A stretch of 44,815 nt of DNA from Sterolibacteriaceae bacterium. Lineage in GTDB: Bacteria; Pseudomonadota; Gammaproteobacteria; Burkholderiales; Rhodocyclaceae. Below are positions 16,697 through 25,740 of the stretch, piece after piece (position 1 is the first letter of the stretch; every line of letters begins with the position of its first letter). The position numbers and the translations under genes are program-made. Below the pieces are notes generated by a model, which was not told the DNA's origin, searched no databases, and saw only the letters and a list, made by a program, of their open reading frames with translations. Location: contig JANYCD010000043.1 of NCBI GenBank assembly GCA_025360425.1, forward strand, positions 1-44,815, in the 5' to 3' direction.

Positions 16697-17942
16697 TCCT
16701 CCTCCGAGCGCGGTCGCGGTCATCGGTGGCGGACCCGCCGGGCTGATGGCGGCGGAGATTCTGGTGCAGGGCGGAGTACGTGTCGATGTGTACGACGCGA
16801 TGCCCTCCGTCGGGCGCAAGTTGCTCATGGCAGGCAGGGGCGGCCTGAATCTCACGCACACCGATTCTGGCGAACGGTTTTGCTCCCGCTATGGCGTTCG
16901 CAGTGCGCAGATCGCGCCGCTGCTGGCCGCTTTCGGTGCTGAAGCGTTGCGTGAATGGGTGCACCAGCTCGGCATCGAAACCTTTGTCGGTTCGTCCGGC
17001 CGTGTATTTCCGACCGACATGAAGGCAGCGCCGCTGCTGCGCGCATGGCTGCACCGCTTGCGCACGGCCGGCGTCAAATTTCATGTTCGCCATCGCTGGT
17101 GCGGCTGGAGCGAGGAGGGCGAGTTGTGTTTTGCAACGCCTGATGGAGAAAAACGAATCCGTGCAGACACCCTGGTGCTGGCAGTGGGTGGCGGGAGCTG
17201 GGCCAAGCTCGGTTCCGATGGTGCATGGACATCGCTGTTTGCACAACGTGGTGTTTCCATTGCGCCGTTACGGCCCGCCAACTGCGGCTTCGACGTGGCC
17301 TGGAGCCAACACTTTCAAACACGTTTTGCCGGCCATCCATTGAAATCCGTGGTGATCTCGCATACCGACCACGCCGGTGTCGTGGTGCGCAAGCAGGGCG
17401 AACTTGTAGTGACGTCGACCGGTGTCGAAGGCAGCCTGATTTACGCTCTGTCGGCGTCCTTGCGTGACGCGATCGAACGCTCCGGCAGCGCAATGATTTA
17501 CATTGACCTTGTGCTTGGGAAAACCTTGCAGCGGGTCATTGACGAAGTGGCCCACCCACGGGGTTCGCGCTCCATGTCCAGTCATCTGCAAAGCAGGGTG
17601 GGCATCAAAGGTGTGAAAGTCGGCCTGCTGCGAGAGTGCGTGCCGGCCGAAATTTTTTCCGATTCCGCTCGCCTTGCTGCGGCAATCAAGGCACTGCCGC
17701 TGCGTCTGATTGCTCCACGCCCGCTGGACGAGGCCATCAGCAGCGCCGGCGGTGTAGTGTTCGAGGCGCTTGACGAGCGCTTGATGATTCACAAGTTGCC
17801 GGGAGTGTTTTGCGCCGGCGAAATGCTGGACTGGGAAGCGCCTACCGGCGGCTATCTGCTTACTGCGTGTTTTGCGAGCGGTGTCGCGGCGGGTTTGGGG
17901 GCATTAGCCTGGTCGCGCCATCTGGGTGACGATGATTCTTGA
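16683..17942 (+). CDS. HI0933/BaiN-type NAD(P)/FAD-dependent oxidoreductase (TIGR03862-like)
   Basis: 419-residue flavoprotein. N-terminal dinucleotide fold [16 protein letters not shown] (about 12-27), the [16 protein letters not shown] block, [19 protein letters not shown], and a C-terminal [33 protein letters not shown] region (conserved core [15 protein letters not shown]) define the HI0933-like family. Its physiological substrate is not known; BaiN from gut bacteria acts on bile acid intermediates, but that is not evidence for the same role here. Overlaps yaeQ by 14 bases. Confidence 0.85.
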   Translation: MPLASPPPSAVAVIGGGPAGLMAAEILVQGGVRVDVYDAMPSVGRKLLMAGRGGLNLTHTDSGERFCSRYGVRSAQIAPLLAAFGAEALREWVHQLGIETFVGSSGRVFPTDMKAAPLLRAWLHRLRTAGVKFHVRHRWCGWSEEGELCFATPDGEKRIRADTLVLAVGGGSWAKLGSDGAWTSLFAQRGVSIAPLRPANCGFDVAWSQHFQTRFAGHPLKSVVISHTDHAGVVVRKQGELVVTSTGVEGSLIYALSASLRDAIERSGSAMIYIDLVLGKTLQRVIDEVAHPRGSRSMSSHLQSRVGIKGVKVGLLRECVPAEIFSDSARLAAAIKALPLRLIAPRPLDEAISSAGGVVFEALDERLMIHKLPGVFCAGEMLDWEAPTGGYLLTACFASGVAAGLGALAWSRHLGDDDS

Positions 17943-17945
17943 AGG

Positions 17946-18389
17946 TCAGTCGCCGAACAGCCAGCTCAGGAATCCCTTTGATTTCTTCGGTCGGACGACA
18001 GACCGAGGGGCTGATTTGGCAGAGTCCTTGCTGATCTTGCCTGCATCTTTTGCAACCATAGGGTCGGCCCAAGTGTTGTTGACACTGCCGGGCGCCATGT
18101 CGCCCTGGTCGATAATGCGATAGGCCTCACCGAAATTGACTTTTGTTTTTGTGGCCAGATCAATGGCCCGCACGGACTTGTTGATGCCCACCAGAAACAT
18201 CAATTCGGCGGCTATGTCCATGGGTAAGCCCTGCCGTGCCCCATCGCGTGAGTCCATAATGAGCGTAGGAATAAATGCGTCAAGCTCACGCGAGCACCAC
18301 ATCAGGCAGATTTTTTTTGCCATGTGGGGCATCCGTTCCAGCGCACACATGGTCGGATCGCTGGCGCCATCTCCGCTATTCGATGTCAT
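17946..18389 (-). CDS. Unrecognised protein with basic C-terminus
   Basis: 147 residues; ATG at 18389 preceded by AAGGAA. No family recognised. The first two thirds look globular: MCALERMPHMAKKICLMWCS, RELDAFIPTLIMDSRDGARQ and GLPMDIAAELMFLVGINKSV are consecutive segments. The tail is a linker rich in Lys/Ser/Pro ending PKKSKGFLSWLFGD, where the last seven residues could be a short peptide motif or amphipathic anchor. It converges on the preceding flavoprotein gene with three bases between stop codons. The sequence upstream is AT-richer than its surroundings. Confidence 0.7.
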   Translation of the reverse strand: MTSNSGDGASDPTMCALERMPHMAKKICLMWCSRELDAFIPTLIMDSRDGARQGLPMDIAAELMFLVGINKSVRAIDLATKTKVNFGEAYRIIDQGDMAPGSVNNTWADPMVAKDAGKISKDSAKSAPRSVVRPKKSKGFLSWLFGD

Positions 18390-18452
18390 GCAAATTCCTT
18401 GTATCTTGTACAAGTACTAAAAATTGCGAAAACTCCTCATTCCCGATGGAGA

Positions 18453-18480
18453 TTGATGTTTGATGATTGATGATTGATGA
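18453..18480. repeat. Short tandem repeat TTGATGA
   Basis: Three perfect tandem copies of the 7-mer TTGATGA (18460-18480) preceded by a variant copy TTGATGT (18453-18459), in an AT-rich intergenic stretch of about 200 bases between the unrecognised minus-strand gene and the DUF1289 gene. Confidence 0.75.
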
Positions 18481-18590
18481 CCCAAATTTTAAGCGACGGA
18501 CGGCTACAGAGACAATTATTAAGAATATTATGCTGCGATGCAACAGATTAATGCCCGAACGCTTGATTATTTTGTAGAAGGGAACGGCTT

Positions 18591-18806
18591 TTGAATACCC
18601 GGCATGCAGAAGACCAGAAGGGCGTTCCGTCGCCGTGTATTGGCGTATGCGTTATCGACCCATCGCTCACTATCCTTGAATCCGCGCTGTGCAGCGGCTG
18701 TTTTCGGACGCTGGACGAGATTGTCTGCTGGTCCGGGGCAGACGATGAATATCGCCGTGCGGTATGGCTCAAGATTGAGAAACGGCGCGAAGAACTGTTC
18801 GAATGA
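18591..18806 (+). CDS. DUF1289 family protein
   Basis: 71 residues with the family's cysteine pattern: SPCIGVCVIDPS (about 14-25), LCSGCFRTLDEI (33-44) and WSGADDEYRRAVWLKIEKRREE. The three cysteine pairs suggest metal binding, not proven for the family. The start must be the TTG at 18591, since no ATG or GTG precedes the conserved block; AAGGGAA stands upstream at suitable distance. Confidence 0.85.
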   Translation: MNTRHAEDQKGVPSPCIGVCVIDPSLTILESALCSGCFRTLDEIVCWSGADDEYRRAVWLKIEKRREELFE

Positions 18807-18857
18807 GCAATTTTCGGGTCGCGGGCAGCATCTGTAGCAAAATGCGCAAGCCCGTTG

Positions 18858-19070
18858 TCAGGCCAGAATATCCGGCTCCAGCATGATTTCTATTTGGGCA
18901 ATGCGATCCTTGATATAGAGCTTTCGTTTCTTGAGCCGGCGCAGAGCCAGCTCGTCGTGCGGCATCGGCAAATCAAGCAGTCCGGCAATGACCTCGTCGA
19001 GTTCGCGGTGCTCGACCCGCAGTTCGTGCAGCCGGGTGCGCAAGGTCTCGGGGTCGTCGGTAGGCTCCAT
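18858..19070 (-). CDS. DUF465 (YdcH-type) small helical protein
   Basis: 70 residues from the ATG at 19070. HELRVEHRELDEVIAGLL and ELALRRLKKRKLYIKDRIAQIE form the two helices of the DUF465 family, the second with the signature LKKRKLYIKDRI. Function unknown. The frame extends upstream to 19139 but that extension would overlap the greB start and has no family similarity. Divergent from greB, 49 bases apart. Confidence 0.85.
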   Translation of the reverse strand: MEPTDDPETLRTRLHELRVEHRELDEVIAGLLDLPMPHDELALRRLKKRKLYIKDRIAQIEIMLEPDILA

Positions 19071-19119
19071 ATGCGGGATGTTAGGCGGGGCCAAAGCCCT
19101 TGGCAACCAGGAAAGTGAA

Positions 19120-19665
19120 ATGAGCAAAGCCTTTACCAAAGAGACCGAGCAGGAGGACGAAGATCATGACGTCGAACCTGCGCTGCCAGCCGGGGCCAAG
19201 CATTACATGACCCGCCGCGGCCACGCCGTGCTGCGCGCCGAGTTTGAGCATATGGTCAAGGCAGAGCGACCCGAACTGGTGAAAGTTGTTTCCTGGGCCG
19301 CAGGCAATGGCGATCGCTCCGAGAATGGCGATTACATCTATGGCAAGAAACGGCTGCGCGAGATCGACAAACGCATCCGGTTTTTGACCAAGCGACTGGA
19401 AAATGCAGTAGTGGTGGAACCGGCCGAGCATGAAAACGTCGAACAGGTTTTCTTCGGTGCGACGGTATCGCTGCGCGATAGCGACGGCATGGAGAGGACC
19501 TATCAGATCGTCGGCATCGACGAAGCGGATGCGGGCAAGGGATTGATCAGCTGGATTTCGCCACTGGCGCGTGCCCTGATCAAGGCGCGGCAAGGCGATG
19601 TGGTGGGTTTTCAAAGCCCGGCCGGATTGCGTGAAATCGAAGTTGTCGAAATTCGTTACGAATGA
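19120..19665 (+). CDS. greB: Transcription elongation factor GreB
   Basis: 181 residues. Rescues backtracked RNA polymerase by stimulating transcript cleavage. After a 25-residue acidic extension (ETEQEDEDHDVEP) comes the GreA/GreB core: an N-terminal coiled coil with GNGDRSENGDYIYGKKRLREIDKRI (tip residues DRSENGDY) and a C-terminal FKBP-like domain with GATVSLRDSDG and ISPLARALI. The start at 19120 (MSKAFTKE) has AGGAAA upstream. YIYGKKRLREID identifies GreB over GreA. Confidence 0.93.
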   Translation: MSKAFTKETEQEDEDHDVEPALPAGAKHYMTRRGHAVLRAEFEHMVKAERPELVKVVSWAAGNGDRSENGDYIYGKKRLREIDKRIRFLTKRLENAVVVEPAEHENVEQVFFGATVSLRDSDGMERTYQIVGIDEADAGKGLISWISPLARALIKARQGDVVGFQSPAGLREIEVVEIRYE

Positions 19666-19684
19666 AAGGTTGTGTTGTTTCATC

Positions 19685-20872
19685 ATGAAAAAAACATCCG
19701 TGGCGACACGCAAAAAATCCGCAATTTCCGCGCAACATGACCGCATCGCTCTGGTGCTCCAGGGCGGTGGCGCGCTGGGCGCCTATCAGGCGGGTGTCTA
19801 CCAACAACTGTCGAGCAGCGGCTATCAATTGGACTGGGTTGCCGGTGTGTCGATCGGTGCAATCAACGCAGCGCTGATCGCCGGCAATCTGCCGGAACGT
19901 CGGCTTGAGCGGCTGTCCGAGTTCTGGCACCTGGTGTCGTCGGGCATGGGGCCGCTGTCTGACACAGCGTCTGCGCCCCACAAGCTGAACGGCGGGTTGG
20001 AGATTCCCGGGCCGCGCACTGCGTTCAATCAGTTCAGCGCATTGTGGTCCGCCATGCTGGGCATTCCGGGATTCTACAAACCACGCATTCCGCCAGCAGT
20101 GTTGCAACCCGACGGTTCTCCAGGTGCCATCAGTATTTACGATACCGCGCCGCTGCGCGCGACACTGGAACAATTGATTGATTTCGACCTGATCAACAGC
20201 AAAAAAGTCCGTCTGTCGATGGGGGCGGTGAATGTGTGTAGCGGCAACTCGGAGTACTTCGACAATTTCGATCGCACCATCGGACCGGAACACATCATGG
20301 CCAGCGGCGCCCTGCCACCAGCCTTTCCCCCGGTGATGATCGACGGACAGCCGTATTGGGATGGCGGCATCGTCTCCAACACGCCGCTGCAGTATGTGCT
20401 GGACATGCGCGGTGATGACAGCTTGATGGCGTTCCAGGTCGACCTGTTCAGCGCGCGCGGCAAGCTGCCGGTCAATCTCGCGGAAGTGCAGCAGCGTCAG
20501 AAAGACATCCTCTATTCCAGCCGTACGCGCTACAACAGCAACATGGCAGCCGAAGTCGCCAATGCCCGCAAGGCAATCTGCGACCTGTTGGTCAAGCTCC
20601 CGCAGCATATGAAGGACGATCCCGCCGTGCAGCACCTGACCAAAGTCGCACGCGCGGCACCCGTCGACATTGTGCAATTGATCTACCGCCAGGCCTCGTG
20701 GGAGCTGGAATCAAAAGACTATGAGTTTTCCCGCGTCTCGGTGCTGGAGCATTGGCAGGCCGGGCAACGCGATATGCGTGACACCATTGCGCATCCCGAT
20801 TGGCTCAAGTCTTCGGGCTTGCACGATGGCGTCACGCAATACGATTTGACGCGGCATACCCGGCCGCTCTGA
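19685..20872 (+). CDS. Patatin-like phospholipase/esterase
   Basis: 395 residues. Has the complete patatin catalytic set: oxyanion loop [12 protein letters not shown] (26-37), nucleophile S56 in GVSIG, and D226 in DGG ([12 protein letters not shown]). The C-terminal about 120 residues ([44 protein letters not shown]) match the DUF3734-type extension of bacterial cytosolic patatins. No signal peptide. It stands 32 bases before adc, and the trio patatin-adc-bdhA suggests a role in PHB or acyl-ester turnover feeding acetoacetate metabolism; that link is inferred from position. Confidence 0.88.
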   Translation: MKKTSVATRKKSAISAQHDRIALVLQGGGALGAYQAGVYQQLSSSGYQLDWVAGVSIGAINAALIAGNLPERRLERLSEFWHLVSSGMGPLSDTASAPHKLNGGLEIPGPRTAFNQFSALWSAMLGIPGFYKPRIPPAVLQPDGSPGAISIYDTAPLRATLEQLIDFDLINSKKVRLSMGAVNVCSGNSEYFDNFDRTIGPEHIMASGALPPAFPPVMIDGQPYWDGGIVSNTPLQYVLDMRGDDSLMAFQVDLFSARGKLPVNLAEVQQRQKDILYSSRTRYNSNMAAEVANARKAICDLLVKLPQHMKDDPAVQHLTKVARAAPVDIVQLIYRQASWELESKDYEFSRVSVLEHWQAGQRDMRDTIAHPDWLKSSGLHDGVTQYDLTRHTRPL

Positions 20873-20904
20873 CCGAAGTACTGAATACACAAGGATTCGC
20901 TGAA

Positions 20905-21645
20905 ATGAAAATCGCAGATGTCAAAGCCAATGCTTTTGCGATGCCGCTGACCAGCCCGGCATTCCCGCGCGGGCCTTACCGGTTCACCAATCGCGAGTTT
21001 CTGGTGATTACCTATCGCACGGATATGGATGCATTGCGTGCGGTGGTGCCAGAACCATTGGAAATTACAGAACCGCTGGTGAAATATGAGTTCATTCGGA
21101 TGCCTGATTCGACCGGCTTTGGCGACTACACCGAATCCGGCCAGGTGATCCCGGTCAGTTTTCAGGGAGTGAAAGGCGGCTATGTCCATGCGATGTACCT
21201 GAACGATCATCCGCCCATCGCCGGCGGGCGAGAGTTGTGGGGGTTTCCCAAAAAACTGGCTTCGCCGCAGCTTGAGGTCGAGATCGATACGTTGGTGGGT
21301 ACCCTCGACTACGGAAAGGTGCGCATTGCCAAGGCGACGATGGGATTCAAGCATCGTCTGGCCGATCAAAATGCGGTACTGACCTCACTTGCAGCGCCAA
21401 ATTTCCTGCTGAAGATCATTCCACACGTCGACGGTTCACCGCGCATCTGCGAATTGGTGCGCTATTACACAACCCAGGTGACGCTCAAGGGCGCTTGGTC
21501 AGGGCCCGGTTCGCTGGAACTTCATCCGCATGCACTTGCGCCAGTGGCTGAACTGCCGGTGCTCAAGGTCGAGTCTGCCTTGCACTTTGTCGCGGATCTG
21601 ACGCTCGACCTCGGCGAGGTCGTATTCGATTATCTTTCACCTTGA
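20905..21645 (+). CDS. adc: Acetoacetate decarboxylase family protein
   Basis: 246 residues; ATG at 20905 with AAGGA upstream. The active-site block [15 protein letters not shown] contains K116, which would form the Schiff base, and neighbouring K117, which lowers its pKa. E63-region and the hydrophobic core ([19 protein letters not shown]) fit ADC. It would convert acetoacetate to acetone and CO2, or act on a related keto acid. Located 14 bases before bdhA, whose product interconverts 3-hydroxybutyrate and acetoacetate. Confidence 0.9.
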   Translation: MKIADVKANAFAMPLTSPAFPRGPYRFTNREFLVITYRTDMDALRAVVPEPLEITEPLVKYEFIRMPDSTGFGDYTESGQVIPVSFQGVKGGYVHAMYLNDHPPIAGGRELWGFPKKLASPQLEVEIDTLVGTLDYGKVRIAKATMGFKHRLADQNAVLTSLAAPNFLLKIIPHVDGSPRICELVRYYTTQVTLKGAWSGPGSLELHPHALAPVAELPVLKVESALHFVADLTLDLGEVVFDYLSP

Positions 21646-21658
21646 AAAGGAATAAATC

Positions 21659-22444
21659 ATGTCACGACTCGAAGGCAAGGTTGCATTCATCACCGGCGCG
21701 GCCAGCGGTATTGGCAAGGAAATTGCACTGGAGTTTGCGCGTGAAGGTGCGCTGATCGCGGTGGCCGATCTCAACAAGCAGGCCGCCGATGCCGCTGCTG
21801 CTGAAATGGCAGCGGCCGGCAGCAAGGCCATCGGCGTGGCGGTGGATGTTACCGACGAGGCACAGGTCGAAGCCGCCATCCAGACGACGCTCAAGGCTTT
21901 TGGCAGCATCGATATCCTGATCAGCAACGCCGGCATCCAGATCGTGCATCCGATCGAAGAGTTCAGTTTTGCCGACTGGAAAAAAATGCTCGCCATTCAC
22001 CTTGATGGCGCGTTTCTCACCACGCGCGCCTGCGTCAAGCAGATGATCGCCAGCGGCAAGGGCGGCAGCATTATTTACATGGGATCGGTGCACTCCAAGG
22101 AGGCCTCGGTGCTGAAGGCACCTTATGTCACCGCCAAGCATGGCCTGATTGGACTAGCCAAGACGGTGGCCAAGGAAGGCGCTGCGCACAATATCCGCGC
22201 CAATGTGATCTGTCCCGGCTTTGTGCGCACGCCGCTGGTGGAAAAGCAGATTCCCGAGCAGGCCAGGACGCTCGGCATCAGCGAAGACGACGTGATCAAG
22301 AAGGTGATGCTCAAGGAAACCGTCGACGGCGAGTTCACCACCACTGCCGATGTCGCGCAGGTTGCATTGATGTTCGCATCATTCCCCAGCAACGCGCTGA
22401 CCGGTCAATCTCTGGTGGTCAGCCATGGCTGGTTCATGCAGTAA
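21659..22444 (+). CDS. bdhA: D-3-hydroxybutyrate dehydrogenase
   Basis: Short-chain dehydrogenase of 261 residues oxidising 3-hydroxybutyrate to acetoacetate with [11 protein letters not shown] (12-19), D64, SNAG (89-92), S143, Y156 and K160 are all present. The C-terminus [11 protein letters not shown] is typical of bacterial HBDH. Downstream of adc with a good AAAAGGA site. Likely used in PHB breakdown; no depolymerase other than the patatin-like gene is in the window. Confidence 0.93.
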   Translation: MSRLEGKVAFITGAASGIGKEIALEFAREGALIAVADLNKQAADAAAAEMAAAGSKAIGVAVDVTDEAQVEAAIQTTLKAFGSIDILISNAGIQIVHPIEEFSFADWKKMLAIHLDGAFLTTRACVKQMIASGKGGSIIYMGSVHSKEASVLKAPYVTAKHGLIGLAKTVAKEGAAHNIRANVICPGFVRTPLVEKQIPEQARTLGISEDDVIKKVMLKETVDGEFTTTADVAQVALMFASFPSNALTGQSLVVSHGWFMQ

Positions 22445-22453
22445 TCGGCCAAG

Positions 22454-23770
22454 CTAATTTTCCAGGACGGTGTTCCGTGTTTCCGGCATGAAACGCCAAC
22501 CGACGATAAACGCAATCGACAGCAGCACCACCGGGTAGATCAAGCCGCTCACCGGGTCACCGAGTTTGACGCCGAGCAGCGTCACCATGAATGGCGACAT
22601 GCCGCCGATCCAGCCGGCGGCGAGGTTGTGTGGCAGCGCCACCGCCGAATAGCGGGTGCGGGCGGGAAACAATTCCGCCAGGGTCGCGGTCTGCGGTCCG
22701 GTGATCAGCGCTACGGCGATCACCGGAATCAACAGCAGGCCGATGACGATCAACGGCTCGGTCTGCCCCGGTGCGCCGAAGTGGCGCAGTCCAGCAAACA
22801 CCGGCAGGATGGAAAGTGCGCCGAGCAACAATCCGCAAAGCATCACCGGACGTCGCCCGATCCGGTCCGATAGCCAGCCGCAGGCGACGGTTAGCGGAAA
22901 CAATGCCAGGGTTGCGATGATGGTCAGCTGTCCAGCCAGCGTGGCATCCATGTTTGCCACGGTCTTCAGAAACACCGCGCTATAGACCTGCGACGAGAAG
23001 AACAGCAGCGATCCGCCGGAAGAAATGCAAAATACCAGCAGCGCCATGCGACCCAGGGTGCGACGGTCGGCAAAGGCATCGCGCAATGGTGTTTTGGCGA
23101 TGGCATTGTTGTCACGCAACTGCGCAAATACTGGTGACTCCTGCAAGGCCAGGCGACCCTTGATCGAAATCGCCAACAGCAGCGCCGAAATCAGAAAAGG
23201 TACACGCCAACCCCATGCATGGAATTCGGATTCGCTCAGCCACGATTGGAGCAACACGATCTGCAACGTCGACACCATGATGCCGAGCGGCCCCATCAAC
23301 TGCAGCATGCTGGTGAATGCGCCGCGATATTTTGTCGGTGCGTGTTCGGTCAGGTACACCGCCGCGCCGCCAATCTCGCCACCCATCGCCAGGCCTTGCA
23401 GCATGCGCATGCCCACCAGCATGACCGGCGCCCAGATTCCAACCTGCGCATAAGTCGGCAACAGACCAACGCCAAACGTCGCACCGCCCATCAGGCAAAT
23501 GGTGATGATGAAGATGGTACGGCGGCCGTGGCGGTCGCCAAGCGATCCGAAGAACGCCGCACCGATCGGACGCACCACCATGCCGACGCCGAAGGTGGCG
23601 AGACTGGCGAGCAGGCTGCGGATTTCATCGTCCGCCGGGAAGAAAAGCTGGCCCAGCAGGGAAGCGAGTACGCCGAAAGTGAGAAAGTCGTACCACTCCA
23701 GAAAAGTGCCGAAACACGCCGCCAGTGCGACTTTCCAGTGAATTGGGTGAGCGGAGTCGGGAGAATTCAT
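22454..23770 (-). CDS. MFS transporter, metabolite:H+ symporter (MHS/ProP-like)
   Basis: 438 residues, about 12 membrane helices. FGTFLEWYDFLTFGVLASLLG near the N-terminus, VVRPIGAAFFGSLGDRHGRR (loop 2-3 signature) and GWLSDRIGRRPVM (loop 8-9) place it in the MHS family with ProP, KgtP and ShiA. It likely imports an organic acid or zwitterion with protons. Substrate not readable. The start at 23770 (MNSPDSAH) is inferred because no clear Shine-Dalgarno is present and the frame is open to 23914 through the tsaB start. Convergent with bdhA, nine bases apart. Confidence 0.87.
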   Translation of the reverse strand: MNSPDSAHPIHWKVALAACFGTFLEWYDFLTFGVLASLLGQLFFPADDEIRSLLASLATFGVGMVVRPIGAAFFGSLGDRHGRRTIFIITICLMGGATFGVGLLPTYAQVGIWAPVMLVGMRMLQGLAMGGEIGGAAVYLTEHAPTKYRGAFTSMLQLMGPLGIMVSTLQIVLLQSWLSESEFHAWGWRVPFLISALLLAISIKGRLALQESPVFAQLRDNNAIAKTPLRDAFADRRTLGRMALLVFCISSGGSLLFFSSQVYSAVFLKTVANMDATLAGQLTIIATLALFPLTVACGWLSDRIGRRPVMLCGLLLGALSILPVFAGLRHFGAPGQTEPLIVIGLLLIPVIAVALITGPQTATLAELFPARTRYSAVALPHNLAAGWIGGMSPFMVTLLGVKLGDPVSGLIYPVVLLSIAFIVGWRFMPETRNTVLEN

Positions 23771-23812
23771 CAAGAGTACGATAGAGGCGAAGGCGGCATT
23801 ATCCCCAATTGG

Positions 23813-23825
23813 TAGAATGCCGCGG
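23813..23825 (+). promoter_or_regulatory. Possible -10 element for leaderless tsaB
   Basis: TAGAAT at 23813-23818 is followed by GCCGCG and the GTG start at 23825. Transcription would then start at or within a base or two of the start codon. No convincing -35 is visible. There is no Shine-Dalgarno before the GTG, which fits leaderless translation. Confidence 0.4.
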
Positions 23826-24517
23826 TGAATCTCATCGCCCTTGAAACTTCCACCCGCCTGATTTCCGTCGCGCTTTGGCGTGACGGAAAAATAACACAAC
23901 GCAGCCACGATCAACCCAACGCCGGATCGGAGTTGATCCTGCCCTGGGTGCGCGAGTTGCTGGCCGAGTCCGGCATCGCACTTTTCGCTCTCGATGGCAT
24001 CGCCTTTGGCAGCGGTCCCGGTGGGTTTACCGGGTTGCGTTTGGCCTGCGGCGTCGCACAGGGACTGGCTTTCGGCAGCGATTTGCCGGTGCTCGGCGTC
24101 GGCTCACTTGAAGCCCTGGCATTGGCCAGTGGCGAGCGACATGTCTATGCCTGCGTCGATGCGCGGATGAACGAGGTGTATAGCGCCGCTTACCAAACAG
24201 TCGATGAACTTCCGGCCGAAATACTTGCGCCGGCGGTCACGCCACCCGCGTCTGTACCTTTGCCTGAAGGCCGTAATTGGACGGGCTGTGGCGACGGGTT
24301 TGCCGCATACGATTCGCTGCTGCGCGAACGACTGGAAAATTATCTTGCATCGGTACGTCCCGAGGTCATGCCAACTGCGGCAGCCGTGGCTACTCTGGCG
24401 GCACCGCGTTTCGCGCGCGGCGAAGGCACCGCCGCGATGCATGCGGCGCCGCTGTATGTGCGCGACAAGGTTGCATTCACCACTGCCGAGCGGTTGGCAC
24501 GAGGTGGCGCCAAATGA
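23825..24517 (+). CDS. tsaB: tRNA threonylcarbamoyladenosine biosynthesis protein TsaB
   Basis: 230 residues; partner and activator of TsaD in t6A37 modification of ANN-decoding tRNAs. LIALETSTRLISVALW at the N-terminus, ELILPWVRELL, and the ASKHA motif GSGPGGFTGLRLACGVAQGLAF (about 59-80; core GPGGFTGLR) are diagnostic. GTG start. Overlaps rimI by four bases, the standard tsaB-rimI order. Confidence 0.93.
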   Translation: MNLIALETSTRLISVALWRDGKITQRSHDQPNAGSELILPWVRELLAESGIALFALDGIAFGSGPGGFTGLRLACGVAQGLAFGSDLPVLGVGSLEALALASGERHVYACVDARMNEVYSAAYQTVDELPAEILAPAVTPPASVPLPEGRNWTGCGDGFAAYDSLLRERLENYLASVRPEVMPTAAAVATLAAPRFARGEGTAAMHAAPLYVRDKVAFTTAERLARGGAK

Positions 24518-24975
24518 GCGCAGTGCCAAAGCCCCGCCTGGAATTCCAGTTGATGGAAATTGCCGATCTCGAAGCGGTCGCCGCCGCCGAACAGCGCATC
24601 TATCCGTTTCCATGGACGCACGGCAATTTTGCCGACTCGCTGGCTGCCGGATATCGTTGCTGGCTGTGCTATCAAAATGACTTCATGGTTGCTTATGCCG
24701 TGGTGATGGAAGTCCTGGAAGAGGTCCACCTGTTGAATATCAGCGTAGTGCCTGAACGTCAGCGCAGCGGGGTAGGCGGCGCGTTCTTCGAATATCTGTT
24801 TGAAGATGCGCGCAGCCGCGGCGCCAATCGCATGCTGCTTGAGGTGCGCCCCTCCAATGAATCGGGCCGGGCACTGTATCGGCGCTATGGTTTCACCGTC
24901 ATCGGCCACCGCCGTGATTACTATCCGGCGGCGCACGGTCGTGAACATGCCATCGTGATGCTGCTCGACCTATGA
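24514..24975 (+). CDS. rimI: Ribosomal protein S18-alanine N-acetyltransferase
   Basis: 153-residue GNAT acetyltransferase that acetylates the N-terminus of bS18; rpsR itself lies 16.8 kb downstream. EQRIYPFPWTHGNFADSL near residue 28, the acetyl-CoA loop PERQRSGVGGAFFEYLF (R/Q-x-x-G-x-G at about 83-88), and EVRPSNESGRALYRRYGF (N110 onwards) are the RimI motifs. The ATG at 24514 overlaps the tsaB stop (ATGA), and its own stop overlaps the udg start. Confidence 0.93.
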   Translation: MSAVPKPRLEFQLMEIADLEAVAAAEQRIYPFPWTHGNFADSLAAGYRCWLCYQNDFMVAYAVVMEVLEEVHLLNISVVPERQRSGVGGAFFEYLFEDARSRGANRMLLEVRPSNESGRALYRRYGFTVIGHRRDYYPAAHGREHAIVMLLDL

Positions 24976-25730
24976 AAAATCGCGACGCTTACCTGGTTGA
25001 GATGGGTCTCGGGCCGCTCTGGAAATTGCGCAATCCGCCGGTTGTGGATTCGGATTCCGTCGAAGATCGATCTGTCAATCGCGGCGATGGCGCCGCTCCT
25101 ACAACAGGAGTAGGAGCGCCGCCCTTTATGCCCGGAGAGGTGTCGCCGCGATTAGATGCCATCGCCCGGATGGACTGGCCCGAGCTCAAGACCTCCGTCG
25201 CTGAATGCCGTGCCTGTGATCTGTGCAAGACACGCAAGCAGGCGGTGCTTGGCGTCGGTGATGTGCAAGCCGACTGGTTGTTCGTCGGCGAAGGCCCGGG
25301 CGCGGAAGAAGACGAGCGCGGCGAACCTTTCGTCGGCCAGGCCGGCAAACTGCTCGACGCCATGCTGGCAGCCATCGATCTGAAACGTGGAGAAGACGTT
25401 TACATTGCCAACGCCGTCAAATGCCGACCGCCCAACAATCGCACGCCGGAGCCGGCAGAAACCGCCGCCTGCTGGCCGTACCTGCAACGCCAGATCGATC
25501 TGCTCAAACCGAAATTGATTATCGCCCTCGGCCGTCCGGCGGCGCAGTCGCTGCTGCAGGCCGAGGTCAAGATCAGTGCATCGCGCGGAAAATTGTTTGA
25601 CCATCGGGGCATACCCGCCATCGTCACCTATCACCCGGCCTACTTGCTGCGGACTTTGCAAGACAAGGCAAAAGCGTGGGAAGACTTGCTGTTCGCCCGC
25701 AACACCATGCGCAAACTCAAAGAAAAATGA
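24972..25730 (+). CDS. udg: Family 4 (Fe-S) uracil-DNA glycosylase with a repeat-derived linker
   Basis: 252 residues; removes uracil from DNA. Four cluster cysteines C79, C82, C151 and C167 have the spacing of the family (72 then 16 residues between the relevant pairs). Motif GEGPGAEEDERGEPFVGQAG (106-125) and HPAYLLR near the C-terminus are intact. The N-terminal leader (YLVEMGLGPLW, 7-17) is also conserved, but residues 36-61 are encoded exactly by a 78-base copy of the window's palindromic repeat, lengthening the variable linker before the Fe-S domain. Start ATGA overlaps rimI. Confidence 0.92.
   Translation: MKNRDAYLVEMGLGPLWKLRNPPVVDSDSVEDRSVNRGDGAAPTTGVGAPPFMPGEVSPRLDAIARMDWPELKTSVAECRACDLCKTRKQAVLGVGDVQADWLFVGEGPGAEEDERGEPFVGQAGKLLDAMLAAIDLKRGEDVYIANAVKCRPPNNRTPEPAETAACWPYLQRQIDLLKPKLIIALGRPAAQSLLQAEVKISASRGKLFDHRGIPAIVTYHPAYLLRTLQDKAKAWEDLLFARNTMRKLKEK
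25077..25154. repeat. Palindromic repeat copy A, inside udg
   Basis: Two half-units face each other. AATCGCGGCGATGGCGCCGC then TCCTAC (25077-25102) equals the end of copy B with one difference. GTAGGAGCGCCGCC followed by TTTATGCCCGGAGAGG and TCGCCGCGATTA (25110-25154) matches the reverse complement of copy C. The core stem is 25089-25102 with 25110-25123, one mismatch pair, 7-base loop. The segment is 78 bases, a whole number of codons, and begins and ends on codon boundaries of udg. Confidence 0.85.
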
Positions 25731-25740
25731 AAGATCACTG

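Noticed and set aside
16076-16861. N-terminal extension of yaiI to 415 codons
   Set aside because: The extension overlaps yaeQ antisense, and the family N-terminus ([11 protein letters not shown]) is exactly at the ATG at 16075.
19580-20677. 365-codon minus-strand frame opposite the patatin gene
   Set aside because: The plus strand carries the full patatin catalytic set; the antisense frame has no recognisable content.
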